From Paenibacillus sp. R14(2021) (lineage in GTDB: Bacteria; Bacillota; Bacilli; Paenibacillales; Paenibacillaceae), in assembly GCF_019431355.1 (NCBI RefSeq), contig NZ_CP080269.1, forward strand, positions 1,302,001 to 1,366,000: a DNA stretch of 64,000 bases, in the 5' to 3' direction. The position numbers were made by a program, and so were the translations under genes. Shown piece after piece: positions 26,210 through 34,820 of the stretch. Each line of letters begins with the position of its first letter. Position 1 is the first letter of the stretch. Under the pieces are notes generated by a model, which did no database searches, was not told the origin of the DNA, and worked only from the letters and a program-made list of their open reading frames with translations.

Positions 26210-26615
26210 AGCTGCCGAGCTTAGCGACAAGACCCGCCCAACCGTTGTTCATCGTATCGCGAACGATACCATGCGGCATTCCGAATTCGGTTACGCCGTC
26301 AGTGCGCCAGCCGCCGTGATGCAGCGTACATAACGTCTCGCTCGGACCTTGCTCCTCCAATAGGATCGTAATCGTCCATTCCGTACCCCATTGAAACACG
26401 ATCCGGTTCGGCTCTTCGATTTCCTTCACCAAGCAGGACTGCATGCCGAACGGACCCGCATCGATATGAAATGCGTGGCCAACCAACGGCTCGAAGTCGT
26501 TAGGCATAAACCAAGCAGCTAGACCGTCTGCTGTTGCGATCGCTGCCCATACTTTCGTAATCGGGGCTTTAAATACTTGCGTTTGCGTAATGTCAGGCAG
26601 TGTGCTTACTTCCAT
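26196..26615 (-). CDS. SRPBCC/AHSA1-like domain protein
   Basis: A 139-residue START-like fold protein starting MEVSTLPDITQTQVFKAPIT, with VWAAIATADGLAAWFMPNDF and a WTITILLEEQ strand, as in the activator-of-Hsp90-ATPase-homologue family. These bind hydrophobic ligands; the ligand here is unknown. TAGGAG stands eleven bases before the ATG. It is the first gene of a pair with an ArsR regulator, an arrangement repeated in many Gram-positive genomes. Confidence 0.85.
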   Translation of the reverse strand: MEVSTLPDITQTQVFKAPITKVWAAIATADGLAAWFMPNDFEPLVGHAFHIDAGPFGMQSCLVKEIEEPNRIVFQWGTEWTITILLEEQGPSETLCTLHHGGWRTDGVTEFGMPHGIVRDTMNNGWAGLVAKLGSYVEA

Positions 26616-26728
26616 ATAAGTTTCATCTCCTAGTCATGGATCAATGCGCTGTTCAATATGTAAAAAAGCGAACCCCAAGGGTTTCGCTCCACAATTATAT
26701 GACACCTTTTGGTTTCATGTCAATGCAC

Positions 26729-26881
26729 TTAGCTTCGTTTATCCTTTGGATCCTTTTCCGTAGCATGACCATGATCTTCCCACCTGCGGGAATACGCTTT
26801 GTTCGTTACCCATATCGTCATCCAAATTACGATAATCGCGATGATTACCGCTGCAACCCATACCCCTGTCGGCACACCCAT
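26729..26881 (-). CDS. Small single-pass membrane protein (50 aa)
   Basis: A 50-residue protein starting MGVPTGVWVAAVIIAIIVIW. One transmembrane helix (about residues 7-26) is followed by a charged cytoplasmic tail, WEDHGHATEKDPKDKRS. GGAGAG lies seven bases before the ATG at 26881. A longer open frame in another phase overlaps this gene on the same strand but lacks protein-like character. No family recognised. Confidence 0.65.
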   Translation of the reverse strand: MGVPTGVWVAAVIIAIIVIWMTIWVTNKAYSRRWEDHGHATEKDPKDKRS

Positions 26882-27045
26882 TCGTGTTCTCTCCTTCATA
26901 GCGAGCATTTTTAGGATCTTTTGTAGCTTCGAAAAGCATAACAGACTTCATATTAGGCTACAATTGACAACATTTCGACTTTTTCGTACGCCATAACACA
27001 ATTCATAGAGCGCTTCCGGTCATAATGTAGAACGAGGTGAAAGCG

Positions 27046-27825
27046 ATGTCCAAGAAATCCTACAACAGCAGCACGATCCGCGGCAAAAACCGCGTTTGCG
27101 GCATGCTTTCTTCAAACAGCGAATTGAAATCGTTCGTTCCCAGAACCATGAAGCTCAGCCTTGCCAATCTATCGTCCATGCTGACTGCCTGCGACAGTGT
27201 CTATATAAAGCCGAATATCGGTTCGTTAGGCATCGGCGTGTGTAAAGCAGCAAGGACTAAGAAGGGCTACATGCTCTATGTTACGAAGTATCGGAAACAA
27301 ACACAGACCCGCTACGCCAGCCTAGAGAAGCTGTACAGACACGTTCGCTCCGTCAGCAAAGGAAAAATGATCGTTCAACAAACGGTTGCGCTCGCAAAGG
27401 TGAACGGCCGGCCGTATGATCTGCGCATTATGGTGCAGCGAAAGCCTCGCGGCAGCTGGACCGTCACTGTCAGGTTCGCCAGAATTGCAAAAATCGGTAA
27501 GATCGTCACGAATTACAGTCAAGGCGGCCGCATCTGGACCGTTCCGCATCTTCACCGGGCAAGGGGATTGTCGGCTTCGGGCAGTGCCGCGATCGACGGA
27601 AGACTGAAGCGTACTGCGCTTCGAACGGCGAAATGGCTGAGCAGCAAGAAAGCAGGCATGCACGAGATGGGCATCGACTTCGCCTTCGACAGTAAAGGCA
27701 AGCTTTGGATTCTCGAGGTCAACTCAAACCACCCTCAGTTTCATCCGCTCAAGGTCATCGATCCGCCCACCTACCGCTTGGGCATGTCGTTTGCCCGAAC
27801 CTATGGACGCTATTCTGCCAAATAG
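27046..27825 (+). CDS. YheC/YheD-like ATP-grasp protein
   Basis: A 259-residue protein of the YheC/YheD family, ATP-grasp proteins linked to endospore coats in Bacillus. Signs are YIKPNIGSLGIGV (lysine and glycine-rich ATP-binding loop), DLRIMVQRKPRGSW, GMHEMGIDFAFD and ILEVNSNHPQF with metal-binding Glu and Asn. The usual longer N-terminal half of YheC/YheD is missing, which is common for short paralogs. The ATG at 27046 is preferred over GTG at 27037 because GAGGTG lies at good spacing. The family supports a spore former; exact substrate unknown. Confidence 0.85.
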   Translation: MSKKSYNSSTIRGKNRVCGMLSSNSELKSFVPRTMKLSLANLSSMLTACDSVYIKPNIGSLGIGVCKAARTKKGYMLYVTKYRKQTQTRYASLEKLYRHVRSVSKGKMIVQQTVALAKVNGRPYDLRIMVQRKPRGSWTVTVRFARIAKIGKIVTNYSQGGRIWTVPHLHRARGLSASGSAAIDGRLKRTALRTAKWLSSKKAGMHEMGIDFAFDSKGKLWILEVNSNHPQFHPLKVIDPPTYRLGMSFARTYGRYSAK

Positions 27826-27922
27826 CGCCTCTCTCTTGCCTGGACAAGCCTAAACGTGCATAATGAGGGATGCTGAACCGACCTCGATAACGTCAAGAAC
27901 CGAAGCAGAAAGGAACATCACC

Positions 27923-28840
27923 GTGCAGTCGCCTCATTCATCCAAATTGTCTGTTTCTCCCTTCATTCCGCTCCTGATCGGCATGCTGGCGATTTCGTTC
28001 GCGCCAATCCTCGTCAGAAGCTCACATGCGCCCGTTTCCGTGCAAGGCATGTACCGTATGCTGTTCACATTCCTCCTTATGCTTCCCTTCGGAACCAAGC
28101 AGCTGCGGACGCTGCATACGATTAGTCGCCGAGATTGGCTGCTGCTGCTCGCGGCAGGATTCTTCCTTGCTGTACATTTTCTGCTCTGGATGGCTTCGCT
28201 TACTTATACCTCTATTGCGAGCTCGACCATTCTGCTCGCGCTTGAGCCCGTCTTCGTCATGGTTGGCGCCTTCTTCCTGTTCAAGGACCGGCCGAACAAG
28301 TTCGCTGTGATCGGTTTGTGCGTTGCGCTAGCCGGCGCAATCAGTATCGGCTCCGGCGACATCTCGCTGTCTCACCGCGCGTTCTTCGGAGACATGCTGT
28401 CGTTTCTCGGCGCGCTTGCCGTTGCCGTCAATATGCTCATCGCAAAGCAAATTATGCAGCGCGTTTCGTCGTATCTGTACAGCTTCATTGTCTTCGGCAT
28501 AACCGCGATTTGTTTTGCGCTCTACAATCTCGTGATGGGTATATCCATGTCAGGCTATCCCTCCATGGAATGGATCGTCTTCGTTCTGCTTGCCGTCGTA
28601 CCGACTGTACTCGGGCATATGATTTTCAACTGGCTGTTGAAATATGTAAAGCCGACCACGATTTCGATGTCTGTGCTGGCCGAGCCCGTCGGCGCGAGTC
28701 TGCTCGGCATGCTGATCTTCCGGGAAATGATCAGCGGATTCCAGCTAATCGGCGGACTGTTTATTATTCTTGGCCTCGCGATCTACATGCGTGCGGAGAA
28801 CCAGTCTTCTGCGCTGCCGGGCGAGCCGCTGCAGGCGTAA
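27923..28840 (+). CDS. EamA/DMT superfamily transporter
   Basis: A 305-residue membrane protein with ten predicted helices in two EamA repeats. The first begins FIPLLIGMLAISFAPILVR; the second begins FGDMLSFLGALAVAVNMLIA. A GTG start at 27923 is chosen because AAAGGA stands eight bases upstream; the open frame to 27863 has no ribosome site. Members export amino acids, nucleotides or other metabolites, and the substrate cannot be predicted. A bidirectional terminator follows. Confidence 0.85.
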   Translation: MQSPHSSKLSVSPFIPLLIGMLAISFAPILVRSSHAPVSVQGMYRMLFTFLLMLPFGTKQLRTLHTISRRDWLLLLAAGFFLAVHFLLWMASLTYTSIASSTILLALEPVFVMVGAFFLFKDRPNKFAVIGLCVALAGAISIGSGDISLSHRAFFGDMLSFLGALAVAVNMLIAKQIMQRVSSYLYSFIVFGITAICFALYNLVMGISMSGYPSMEWIVFVLLAVVPTVLGHMIFNWLLKYVKPTTISMSVLAEPVGASLLGMLIFREMISGFQLIGGLFIILGLAIYMRAENQSSALPGEPLQA

Positions 28841-28863
28841 CGAAGCAAAGAAAATAGACAAAG

Positions 28864-28891
28864 AAAAAAGCCTGATTGCTCAGGCTTTTTT
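28864..28891. terminator. Bidirectional terminator
   Basis: AAAAAAGCCTGA (28864-28875), a TTGC loop and TCAGGCTTTTTT (28880-28891) give a short perfect hairpin with an A/T tract on both sides, between the convergent EamA gene and the 214-residue protein gene. Confidence 0.9.
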
Positions 28892-28919
28892 CAATATCCA
28901 TATGCAACAATAACGAACT

Positions 28920-29564
28920 TTAAGCTAAGCCATGCTCCTCGCGGATGCGGTACAAGCCTTGAATGATCGGCTCTGCCGGATCGCGGTTCAGCAAGTAATG
29001 CGCAATCAACACATGCAGCGGTAGCGCGCAGATGTTGTTCCCATCCGTAACGGCCGTAAATCCGGCTTCGAGAACAGGGCCATGCTCTTCATGAAGGTCC
29101 AGATCAACGTAAACCTGCTCGTCCGGAAACTCCTCGCGAATCATGTTGGCGCAATAAGGTACGATGGTGTTATCGATCAGCGCCTTCGCCTCGTCCTCGG
29201 ATTGCGGAGGCATCGGCAGCAGCTTGTCTTTAACTCCTTCGCTCATGAGATCAAAGAAGAACGAAGACATCCAAAGCGCCGGGTCATCATTGTTTTGAAA
29301 CGTGTTCAGCAGCTCTCGGAAGAAGAAGCCAGTCGCATACTTCCCGCCGTCGCGCGTTTCGATTTTGAACGTGAAAATCGGTCCGTATACCTCGTGATTC
29401 AGCACCTGACCGTCCACTTGCTCCTCTTCGAACTTGAACCTGAGCGCCTTCAAACCATTCTCATGCAAAGCGTCTACAACTTTACGGAATTCAGCTTCCT
29501 GAAGCGCATTCGCTTCTTGATCCTGCGTATCATTGGAATTGGATACGTTATTTTCTGTCGTCAT
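28920..29564 (-). CDS. Conserved-looking hypothetical protein (214 aa)
   Basis: An acidic soluble protein with a low-complexity N-terminus (MTTENNVSNSNDTQDQEA), then VVDALHENGLKALRFKFEEE, ATGFFFRELLNTFQNNDD and EHGPVLEAGFTAVTDGN. There is no signal or membrane segment. I do not recognise a family. It sits between a bidirectional terminator and an M42 peptidase gene; nothing in the context suggests a function. Confidence 0.7.
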   Translation of the reverse strand: MTTENNVSNSNDTQDQEANALQEAEFRKVVDALHENGLKALRFKFEEEQVDGQVLNHEVYGPIFTFKIETRDGGKYATGFFFRELLNTFQNNDDPALWMSSFFFDLMSEGVKDKLLPMPPQSEDEAKALIDNTIVPYCANMIREEFPDEQVYVDLDLHEEHGPVLEAGFTAVTDGNNICALPLHVLIAHYLLNRDPAEPIIQGLYRIREEHGLA

Positions 29565-29636
29565 GTCGAATCACCCACTATTCATCATATAATGTACGAT
29601 TTGCACTTGTCCACCCGTAATTTTTGTTCGGCCGCG

Positions 29637-30701
29637 TTACGCGCGCGGCTCGAACAAGTACGCAGCCAATAGAGCTGCCGTCCCCGCGATTGCGTCCTGA
29701 TGCGTTCGCTCCATGCTGTGCGAGGCATGAACGCCCGGCCCGATCAGCGCGGCGCGGATATTGCTGCCGCCGCGGAGCGCCGCCGAGGCGTCCGAACCGT
29801 AATACGGATAGATGTCGACAGCATGCGGAATTTCTTCGCGCTTGGCCAGGTCGATCAGCGCTGACGTCATCCTATAGTCGTAAGGTCCAGAGGAATCCTT
29901 GGCGCAGATCGATACCTCGTATTCCGTCGTCGAGAGGTCATCGCCGATTGCGCCCATATCCACTGCGATCATTTCTGTAACGTCCGGCGGTATGTGCGAG
30001 CTTCCGTGACCGACTTCTTCATAAGTCGAAATAATCACTTTAACGGTGCGCTGCGGCGTTCTTCCTTCGCGCTTCATCCATTCAAGCAGCGTGAACAAAG
30101 CCGCGACGCTTGCTTTATCGTCAAGATGACGGGATTTTACGAGGCCGTTCGGCAGGACGCGCGTCCGCGGATCCCACGATATATAGTCTCCTACCCCGAT
30201 ACCAAGCTTCAAGACGTCTTCCTTGCTCCGTACGGGCTCGTCGATGCGAATCTCCATATTGGCTTCGTCCCGCTTGAAGTCGCGGACGTCGGCATGAACA
30301 TGAACGGATGGCTTGGTCGTCAGCACGGTTCCTTCATAAGTCCTGCCGTCGCGCGTATGAATCGTACAGTACTCGCTCTCCACCGTAGCCATTGCATAGC
30401 CGCCGACAGGTGTGAAACGCAGCGTTCCCGAGCCTTTAATCGAGCGCACCATAGCGCCGAGCGTGTCGACATGCGCCGTGAGCGCGATTACTTCGTTAGG
30501 GTCATGCTCCGATCCTTTGATCGTCAGGATGCCGTTACCCTTCGGCGTCAATTCCAAGGCATGCCCAAGCTTAGCGGCTTCCTCCTCGATGAGCTTCATA
30601 ATCGTCATGCAATAGCCGCTTGGACTTGGCGTCGCAAGCAGCCGTTCGAGCAGCGTTATCATATAAGTGCGGTCGAGCTTAGGTTGCAGCAGTGCGGGCA
30701 T
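29637..30701 (-). CDS. M42 family metallopeptidase (glutamyl aminopeptidase/YsdC type)
   Basis: A 354-residue dizinc aminopeptidase of the M42 family, active on short peptides in the cytosol. Ligand motifs: ALTAHVDTLGAM (His and Asp), SRHLDDKASVAAL (bridging Asp), STYEEVGHGSS (catalytic Glu pair), IAVDMGA and ERTHQDA (His). The ATG at 30701 has AAAGGAG 13 bases upstream; the open frame to 30746 is less likely. It ends a small stretch of unlinked genes before the biotin transporter locus. Confidence 0.9.
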   Translation of the reverse strand: MPALLQPKLDRTYMITLLERLLATPSPSGYCMTIMKLIEEEAAKLGHALELTPKGNGILTIKGSEHDPNEVIALTAHVDTLGAMVRSIKGSGTLRFTPVGGYAMATVESEYCTIHTRDGRTYEGTVLTTKPSVHVHADVRDFKRDEANMEIRIDEPVRSKEDVLKLGIGVGDYISWDPRTRVLPNGLVKSRHLDDKASVAALFTLLEWMKREGRTPQRTVKVIISTYEEVGHGSSHIPPDVTEMIAVDMGAIGDDLSTTEYEVSICAKDSSGPYDYRMTSALIDLAKREEIPHAVDIYPYYGSDASAALRGGSNIRAALIGPGVHASHSMERTHQDAIAGTAALLAAYLFEPRA

Positions 30702-30767
30702 GGTTAGCGAAGCACTCCTTTCGAGTATAAGACCTGCTACTATCATAGCCGATTCCGGCCGAAAATC

Positions 30768-32519
30768 CTATTTTACGAGCCAGAGCAAACCGGCTGCCGC
30801 CAAGCCAGCCAGCACGAGCAGCGTGTCGCTCCGCCTCCATGAAGCCGTCACCAGCACCGTCGGATGCTTCTGCGTGCCGACGCCGCGGCTCTCCAGCGCG
30901 TCCGCCGCCTGCTCGCCAAGCCGGAACAGCGACAGCATGAACGGCAGTGCCGTTTCCTGCAGCCGCCGGACCCCTCCGCGCCAGCCCTGCCCCGCCAGCT
31001 TGCCTCTTGCCGTCGAGATACGGGCGAACCTCTCCCACTCGGAGAGAAGGATGGGAATGAACCGCAGCAGGAGCGTGATGGTGAGCAGCAGCTTCGTTCC
31101 CCATAGCGGCACACGCCCGAAGACGGTGAACAGCTGCTCCATGGAACGCCGAAGCCGCAGCGGCGTAACGGCAAGCGGAATGCCGAAGCCGATCAGCATG
31201 ACGAGCAGCGGCCGAAGAAGCGATTTCAGCGAGAGTAAGGCACCCGATAGCTGCCACCAGCTTCCCTGTTCGTGATGGCCGAGCCCCGCAAACAAGGAGA
31301 TGGCGATCGTGAAAGTCGCAACAGCCTTGATTGCTCCGCTCCATCTCCGCAGCGAAATTCGTCCGAAATAGAGACAGGCCGCAACGAGCAGGGCAGCGAA
31401 TCCTAGCCCCGGCCACGTGGATAGATTCAAGATGGCTGCCGATAGAATCACGTAGGTCAACCAGACAGCCCTGGCGTCGAAAGACGCAATTGGAGATGGC
31501 TTAAGGGCATGAGAGCGGACTGCAAAAGGCCGCCGATTGCCTGTGCCATGATGACGGGTAGGAGCTTCAATTCCTACTGCTGCGCTTAGTGTGACCGGCT
31601 GTGCGGGCAGCGGACTTCCCTGCTCGGCTGGCTGTTCGGGAAAGTCTTCCGAGTCCAGCTTGCGAGGATCCCAGAGATGCGCTTCATTCACGCCTGAGCT
31701 TGCCAGCATTGCGGCGACTTCGAACCATTCCGGCACATCCATTCCCGCTTCGGCAAGCCATTCGGGGTGATGAATAAGCTCTGTGCTTGTGCACATCCGG
31801 ATACTTCCGTCCCCATGCATCAGAATCAGGCTGTCCGCAAGCTCCATCGCCCAGTCGCTCTCATGCGAGATGAGCAGAATGCCTTGTCCCTCCGCAGCAC
31901 GCTGCTTCAGCGCGCTGCCAAGTCTCTCGTAGCCGCCGGCGTCCAGACCTGCCGTCGGTTCGTCCAGCAGAAGCCATGCCGCCGGCGGCGCAAACAGTGC
32001 GGCAAGCGCCGTTCTGCGCCGCTCGCCTCCGCTCATGCGGTAAGGGTCACGCGACAGCCAAGCTTCATTCCAGCCGACGGCCGATAAAGCAGCAGCCATT
32101 CGCGCTTCGCGCTCCCCGGCCGGCAGCGAATACGGACGAAGCGTATATGCAAGCTCATCCCGGACCGATCGCATGAACAGCTGCTCCTCCGGCGCTTGGC
32201 TGGCGTAGCCGTAGGCAAGCAGCGCCTGCGGGCTCAGCTTGCCCTTGCGGCGGCGTGATCCTCTCCTCGTCCAGACGCTTTCTTCTCCGAACGCCGTCTC
32301 CAGCGTTCCTGGTTCGCGCAAGCCGGCGATAACTTCCATGAAATGCGTCTTGCCCGCTCCGTTCGCGCCCATAAGCACCGTTATCCGGCCGGGCTGCAGG
32401 CTCACCTCAGATGCGTTATGGCGTTCCGATTCCGGGATGACGTCAAATGAACGGTCATGACGAAGCAGTAAGCCTCGAATCGTTATCGGATGGGCGGGAA
32501 ATACGGCATATGGATTCAT
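30768..32519 (-). CDS. Fused ECF transporter ATPase and transmembrane subunit (EcfA2-EcfT)
   Basis: A 583-residue fusion. Residues about 1-270 are an ABC ATPase: GANGAGKTH (Walker A), MSGGERRRTALA (signature), WLLLDEPTAGLD (Walker B) and LISHESD (H-loop). After a proline-rich linker, a hydrophobic EcfT domain with about five helices follows, with the two Ala/Ser-Arg-Gly coupling motifs in ISTARGK and ALESRGVG. In most ECF systems these are separate proteins. The start overlaps the EcfA1 stop by ATGA, so translation is coupled. Together with BioY at 33.5 kb it should import biotin. Confidence 0.9.
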   Translation of the reverse strand: MNPYAVFPAHPITIRGLLLRHDRSFDVIPESERHNASEVSLQPGRITVLMGANGAGKTHFMEVIAGLREPGTLETAFGEESVWTRRGSRRRKGKLSPQALLAYGYASQAPEEQLFMRSVRDELAYTLRPYSLPAGEREARMAAALSAVGWNEAWLSRDPYRMSGGERRRTALAALFAPPAAWLLLDEPTAGLDAGGYERLGSALKQRAAEGQGILLISHESDWAMELADSLILMHGDGSIRMCTSTELIHHPEWLAEAGMDVPEWFEVAAMLASSGVNEAHLWDPRKLDSEDFPEQPAEQGSPLPAQPVTLSAAVGIEAPTRHHGTGNRRPFAVRSHALKPSPIASFDARAVWLTYVILSAAILNLSTWPGLGFAALLVAACLYFGRISLRRWSGAIKAVATFTIAISLFAGLGHHEQGSWWQLSGALLSLKSLLRPLLVMLIGFGIPLAVTPLRLRRSMEQLFTVFGRVPLWGTKLLLTITLLLRFIPILLSEWERFARISTARGKLAGQGWRGGVRRLQETALPFMLSLFRLGEQAADALESRGVGTQKHPTVLVTASWRRSDTLLVLAGLAAAGLLWLVK

Positions 32520-33376
32520 TGCGGAATCACCTGCCGCAGCGCAAGCGCCCATTGCTCAGTTGTCTCCGGGAATGGCGCCTGCAGCTTCCCCTTCCTTCCA
32601 AGTTCTAGCGCCAATTGCGAGAGATACGGCAGCCGAAGGCCGCACGCCAGGCAAGGCGGCGCTTCGTTTCGGATGGAAGCCGGGTAATCCCGTCCATAGA
32701 GAAATGGCCCTCCAAGCCCGTCATAGACGACCCTGCCTTCCGCCATCGCAGCAACTCGTTCATGCAGCCCGATCTCTTGAAGCCGCTGCGTTACCCACAC
32801 TACAGCCGACCCGCGGCTGTTCAGCCTTGCCGCAATCTCGCGCACGCTGCGCCGGGACTGCTCGTCCAGCATCGACGTCGCCTCGTCGAAAACGATCAAT
32901 GGCGTCTCAGCGGCGGAAGCGGCTGCCGTCGCCGCCAGCTGCCGCTGGCCCCCCGATAGCAAGTCCCACGGAGAGTCGGCAATTTCCTGTAAGCCGGTTT
33001 CTTCCAAAATCGCTTCGGTCTCCCTAAGGATCAGCGCCGCTGGAATTCCGCGCCATTCCAGTGCAAAACGGATCTCTTCCCGTGGTGTTTCTGCGAACAG
33101 CTGCGCATCTGGCTGCTGCATGACATAGGGGGACGTGTCCATGCCGGCAAATCCGCGGCTCCATGTCCCCTGCACCCCATCGATTGTTAACCCTGCCAGC
33201 AATCGGGCTAACGAGGATTTCCCGCTGCCGTTCACGCCGACAAGGTTCACCCATTCCCCCGGGCGCAGCGTGAAGTCGACTTGCCCCAACCTCGGCATAA
33301 CATCGCCGTTTTCCAGCAATCGATCGATGGATACCCCTTCTAAAATCAAATCAGTATGTAACGTTCCGTCCAACAC
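32516..33376 (-). CDS. ECF transporter ATPase EcfA1
   Basis: A 286-residue ABC ATPase of the energy-coupling factor type: GVNGSGKSSLARLLAGL (Walker A), LLSGGQRQLAAT (signature), LIVFDEATSMLD (Walker B with catalytic Glu). The H-loop reads VTQRLQE, with Gln in place of the usual His, so one ATP site may be weak. A GTG start at 33376 is chosen because AGAGGG lies six bases upstream. It forms a two-gene unit with the EcfA2-EcfT fusion (4-bp overlap) and is divergent from bioY with a BirA-type operator between them. Confidence 0.88.
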   Translation of the reverse strand: MLDGTLHTDLILEGVSIDRLLENGDVMPRLGQVDFTLRPGEWVNLVGVNGSGKSSLARLLAGLTIDGVQGTWSRGFAGMDTSPYVMQQPDAQLFAETPREEIRFALEWRGIPAALILRETEAILEETGLQEIADSPWDLLSGGQRQLAATAAASAAETPLIVFDEATSMLDEQSRRSVREIAARLNSRGSAVVWVTQRLQEIGLHERVAAMAEGRVVYDGLGGPFLYGRDYPASIRNEAPPCLACGLRLPYLSQLALELGRKGKLQAPFPETTEQWALALRQVIPQ

Positions 33377-33415
33377 GAAATTCCCTCTTCCCAAAAGTTT
33401 ACTCCCGTGATAAGA

Positions 33416-33460
33416 TTCGATATGTTAACCAAATATAGATTACAAGGTTAACATATCGAA
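33416..33460. promoter_or_regulatory. BirA-type biotin operator
   Basis: A perfect dyad: TTCGATATGTTAACC (33416-33430), a 15-bp spacer and the complementary arm GGTTAACATATCGAA (33446-33460). The core GTTAACC-N15-GGTTAAC is the Gram-positive BirA box. It lies between the divergent bioY and ecfA genes and over plausible promoter hexamers, so biotin-loaded BirA should repress both sides. Confidence 0.9.
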
Positions 33461-33473
33461 AGGAGAAAAGACA

Positions 33474-34082
33474 ATGGAAAACCAGCCATCTCATCCCACG
33501 CAAACCTCGATCGCATCCGGCAAACCCGTTAACTGGATTCGAGGCGTTGTATTCACCGCATTATTCGCGGCACTATTCATTGCCTTCTGTTTCGTGAAAA
33601 TCCCGCTTTGGTTTACACCGATTCCGATCACGCTACAAACGCTGGCCGTCATGCTTGCCGGCGGTCTGCTCGGCGCCCGGCTCGGCTTCCTCAGCATCTT
33701 TCTCGTCGTTCTGCTTACGACAGCCGGCCTGCCGCTGCTTGGCGGAAACGGCGGACTAGCCGTCGTCTTCGGCTCCAGCGGCGGTTACATATGGATGTTC
33801 CCGCTCGAAGCGCTTCTCATCGGCTTCGCCGGCGACCGCTTGTTCGCCCGCTCGAGTAAGCTGTCCCGCGGCGGCATGTTGCTGTTGTTCGTCAGCCTCA
33901 TCCTCTTCGGTGTCGCACTCGCCTATGTCGGCGGCGTGCCTTGGCTGGCATACAAGGCGAAGCTGTCCTTCAGCGCGGCGATGAGCGGCGGCTGCTATCC
34001 GTTCTTGTTCGGCGATACCGTTAAAGCCATTGCTGCGGTATTCCTGATCAGCAAGCTGCGTCCGCTTATGCCTAAGCTCTAA
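33474..34082 (+). CDS. bioY: Biotin transporter substrate-binding component BioY
   Basis: A 202-residue integral membrane protein with about six helices. The BioY pattern is visible: VKIPLWFTPIPITLQTLAVM, GLLGARLGFLSI, and SSGGYIWMFPLEALLIGF. It binds biotin and works with the ECF ATPases and T subunit encoded divergently. AAAGGAG eight bases before the ATG sets the start. The BirA operator at 33416-33460 immediately upstream indicates repression by biotin. The locus is 2.5 kb from the end of the biotin-dependent carboxylase gene. Confidence 0.95.
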   Translation: MENQPSHPTQTSIASGKPVNWIRGVVFTALFAALFIAFCFVKIPLWFTPIPITLQTLAVMLAGGLLGARLGFLSIFLVVLLTTAGLPLLGGNGGLAVVFGSSGGYIWMFPLEALLIGFAGDRLFARSSKLSRGGMLLLFVSLILFGVALAYVGGVPWLAYKAKLSFSAAMSGGCYPFLFGDTVKAIAAVFLISKLRPLMPKL

Positions 34083-34094
34083 TTCAGCAAACCC

Positions 34095-34685
34095 TCAGCC
34101 GGCCTGCAGGCCAAGCTCCCTTCTAAGTAAGTCGCGGAGCTCCCGCAGCGTCGGCTTTCTTATTGCGATGACCAGCTTGTCCCCCACGATCGACGCGGAT
34201 TGAATATGAATCAACGCCGGAAGCTGCCGGCCTAGCGGAATAACGATATCGTCAAATGATCCTGCGGGCAGCGAGATCCCTTTCAGCTTGACTTCATCTA
34301 CGGCCGCAACCAGATTGGGCTCGCGCCATTGTACCCGGTAATAGACGACAATGCCGGCAGGGATACGCTTTCCGATTCGCAAATTGTAATGCCCGGCAAG
34401 CCGATCGCCCTCGAATTGAAAGCGCGCGCCTGTCACCGTCACTCCCGCCGCGTATTCAGGCTGTGCCGCGATATACGCCTTACCGATATTGTTAACATCC
34501 TGTTCGGATAACTCGAACTGCGTATTTAGCTGCTTCAGCATGGTGATCGCGCGGTCGATTAACTGCACGCTGTTATACGACAAATCCAGCTTCTCCGCAG
34601 GCTTCACATACCAAGCGATTCCGGCGCCCGCCGCGACCAGCAAGAGGATCAGCGTCCCCAGCACGACCAAGATTTTCTTCATCAT
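34095..34685 (-). CDS. Membrane-anchored hypothetical protein (196 aa)
   Basis: A protein with one N-terminal transmembrane segment (ILVVLGTLILLLVAAGAGIAW) and an extracellular remainder rich in beta-strand-like stretches, such as GHYNLRIGKRIPAG and VYYRVQWREPN. It loosely recalls the YpmS/DUF2140 group, but I cannot confirm this. GGAGG eight bases upstream supports the first ATG. It converges on bioY with 12 bp between stops. Confidence 0.6.
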   Translation of the reverse strand: MMKKILVVLGTLILLLVAAGAGIAWYVKPAEKLDLSYNSVQLIDRAITMLKQLNTQFELSEQDVNNIGKAYIAAQPEYAAGVTVTGARFQFEGDRLAGHYNLRIGKRIPAGIVVYYRVQWREPNLVAAVDEVKLKGISLPAGSFDDIVIPLGRQLPALIHIQSASIVGDKLVIAIRKPTLRELRDLLRRELGLQAG

Positions 34686-34771
34686 CGCATCATCCTCCAG
34701 ACCTTCCTATTATACGCCTCCCTTCGCTTAACCTTCTAGTGCCGGCGGTGACGCAGCCCACGTGAAACAGT

Positions 34772-34803
34772 TCAGCCGCGCCCATTGGTGTGGACGCGGC
34801 TGA
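34772..34803 (-). terminator. Probable terminator of the guanidine operon
   Basis: Arms TCAGCCGCG (34772-34780) and CGCGGCTGA (34795-34803) lie 18 bp past the allophanate hydrolase stop codon. No strong U tract follows, so it may be a weak or Rho-assisted end. Confidence 0.55.
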
Positions 34804-34820
34804 CGAATGGCGCAACGCTC

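Noticed and set aside
26739-26951. 70-residue minus-strand frame
   Set aside because: Cys/Gly/Arg-rich with no family-like features and in a different phase from the well-started 50-residue membrane protein.
33395-33473. Riboswitch before bioY
   Set aside because: The spacer is too short and is fully explained by the BirA dyad plus ribosome site.
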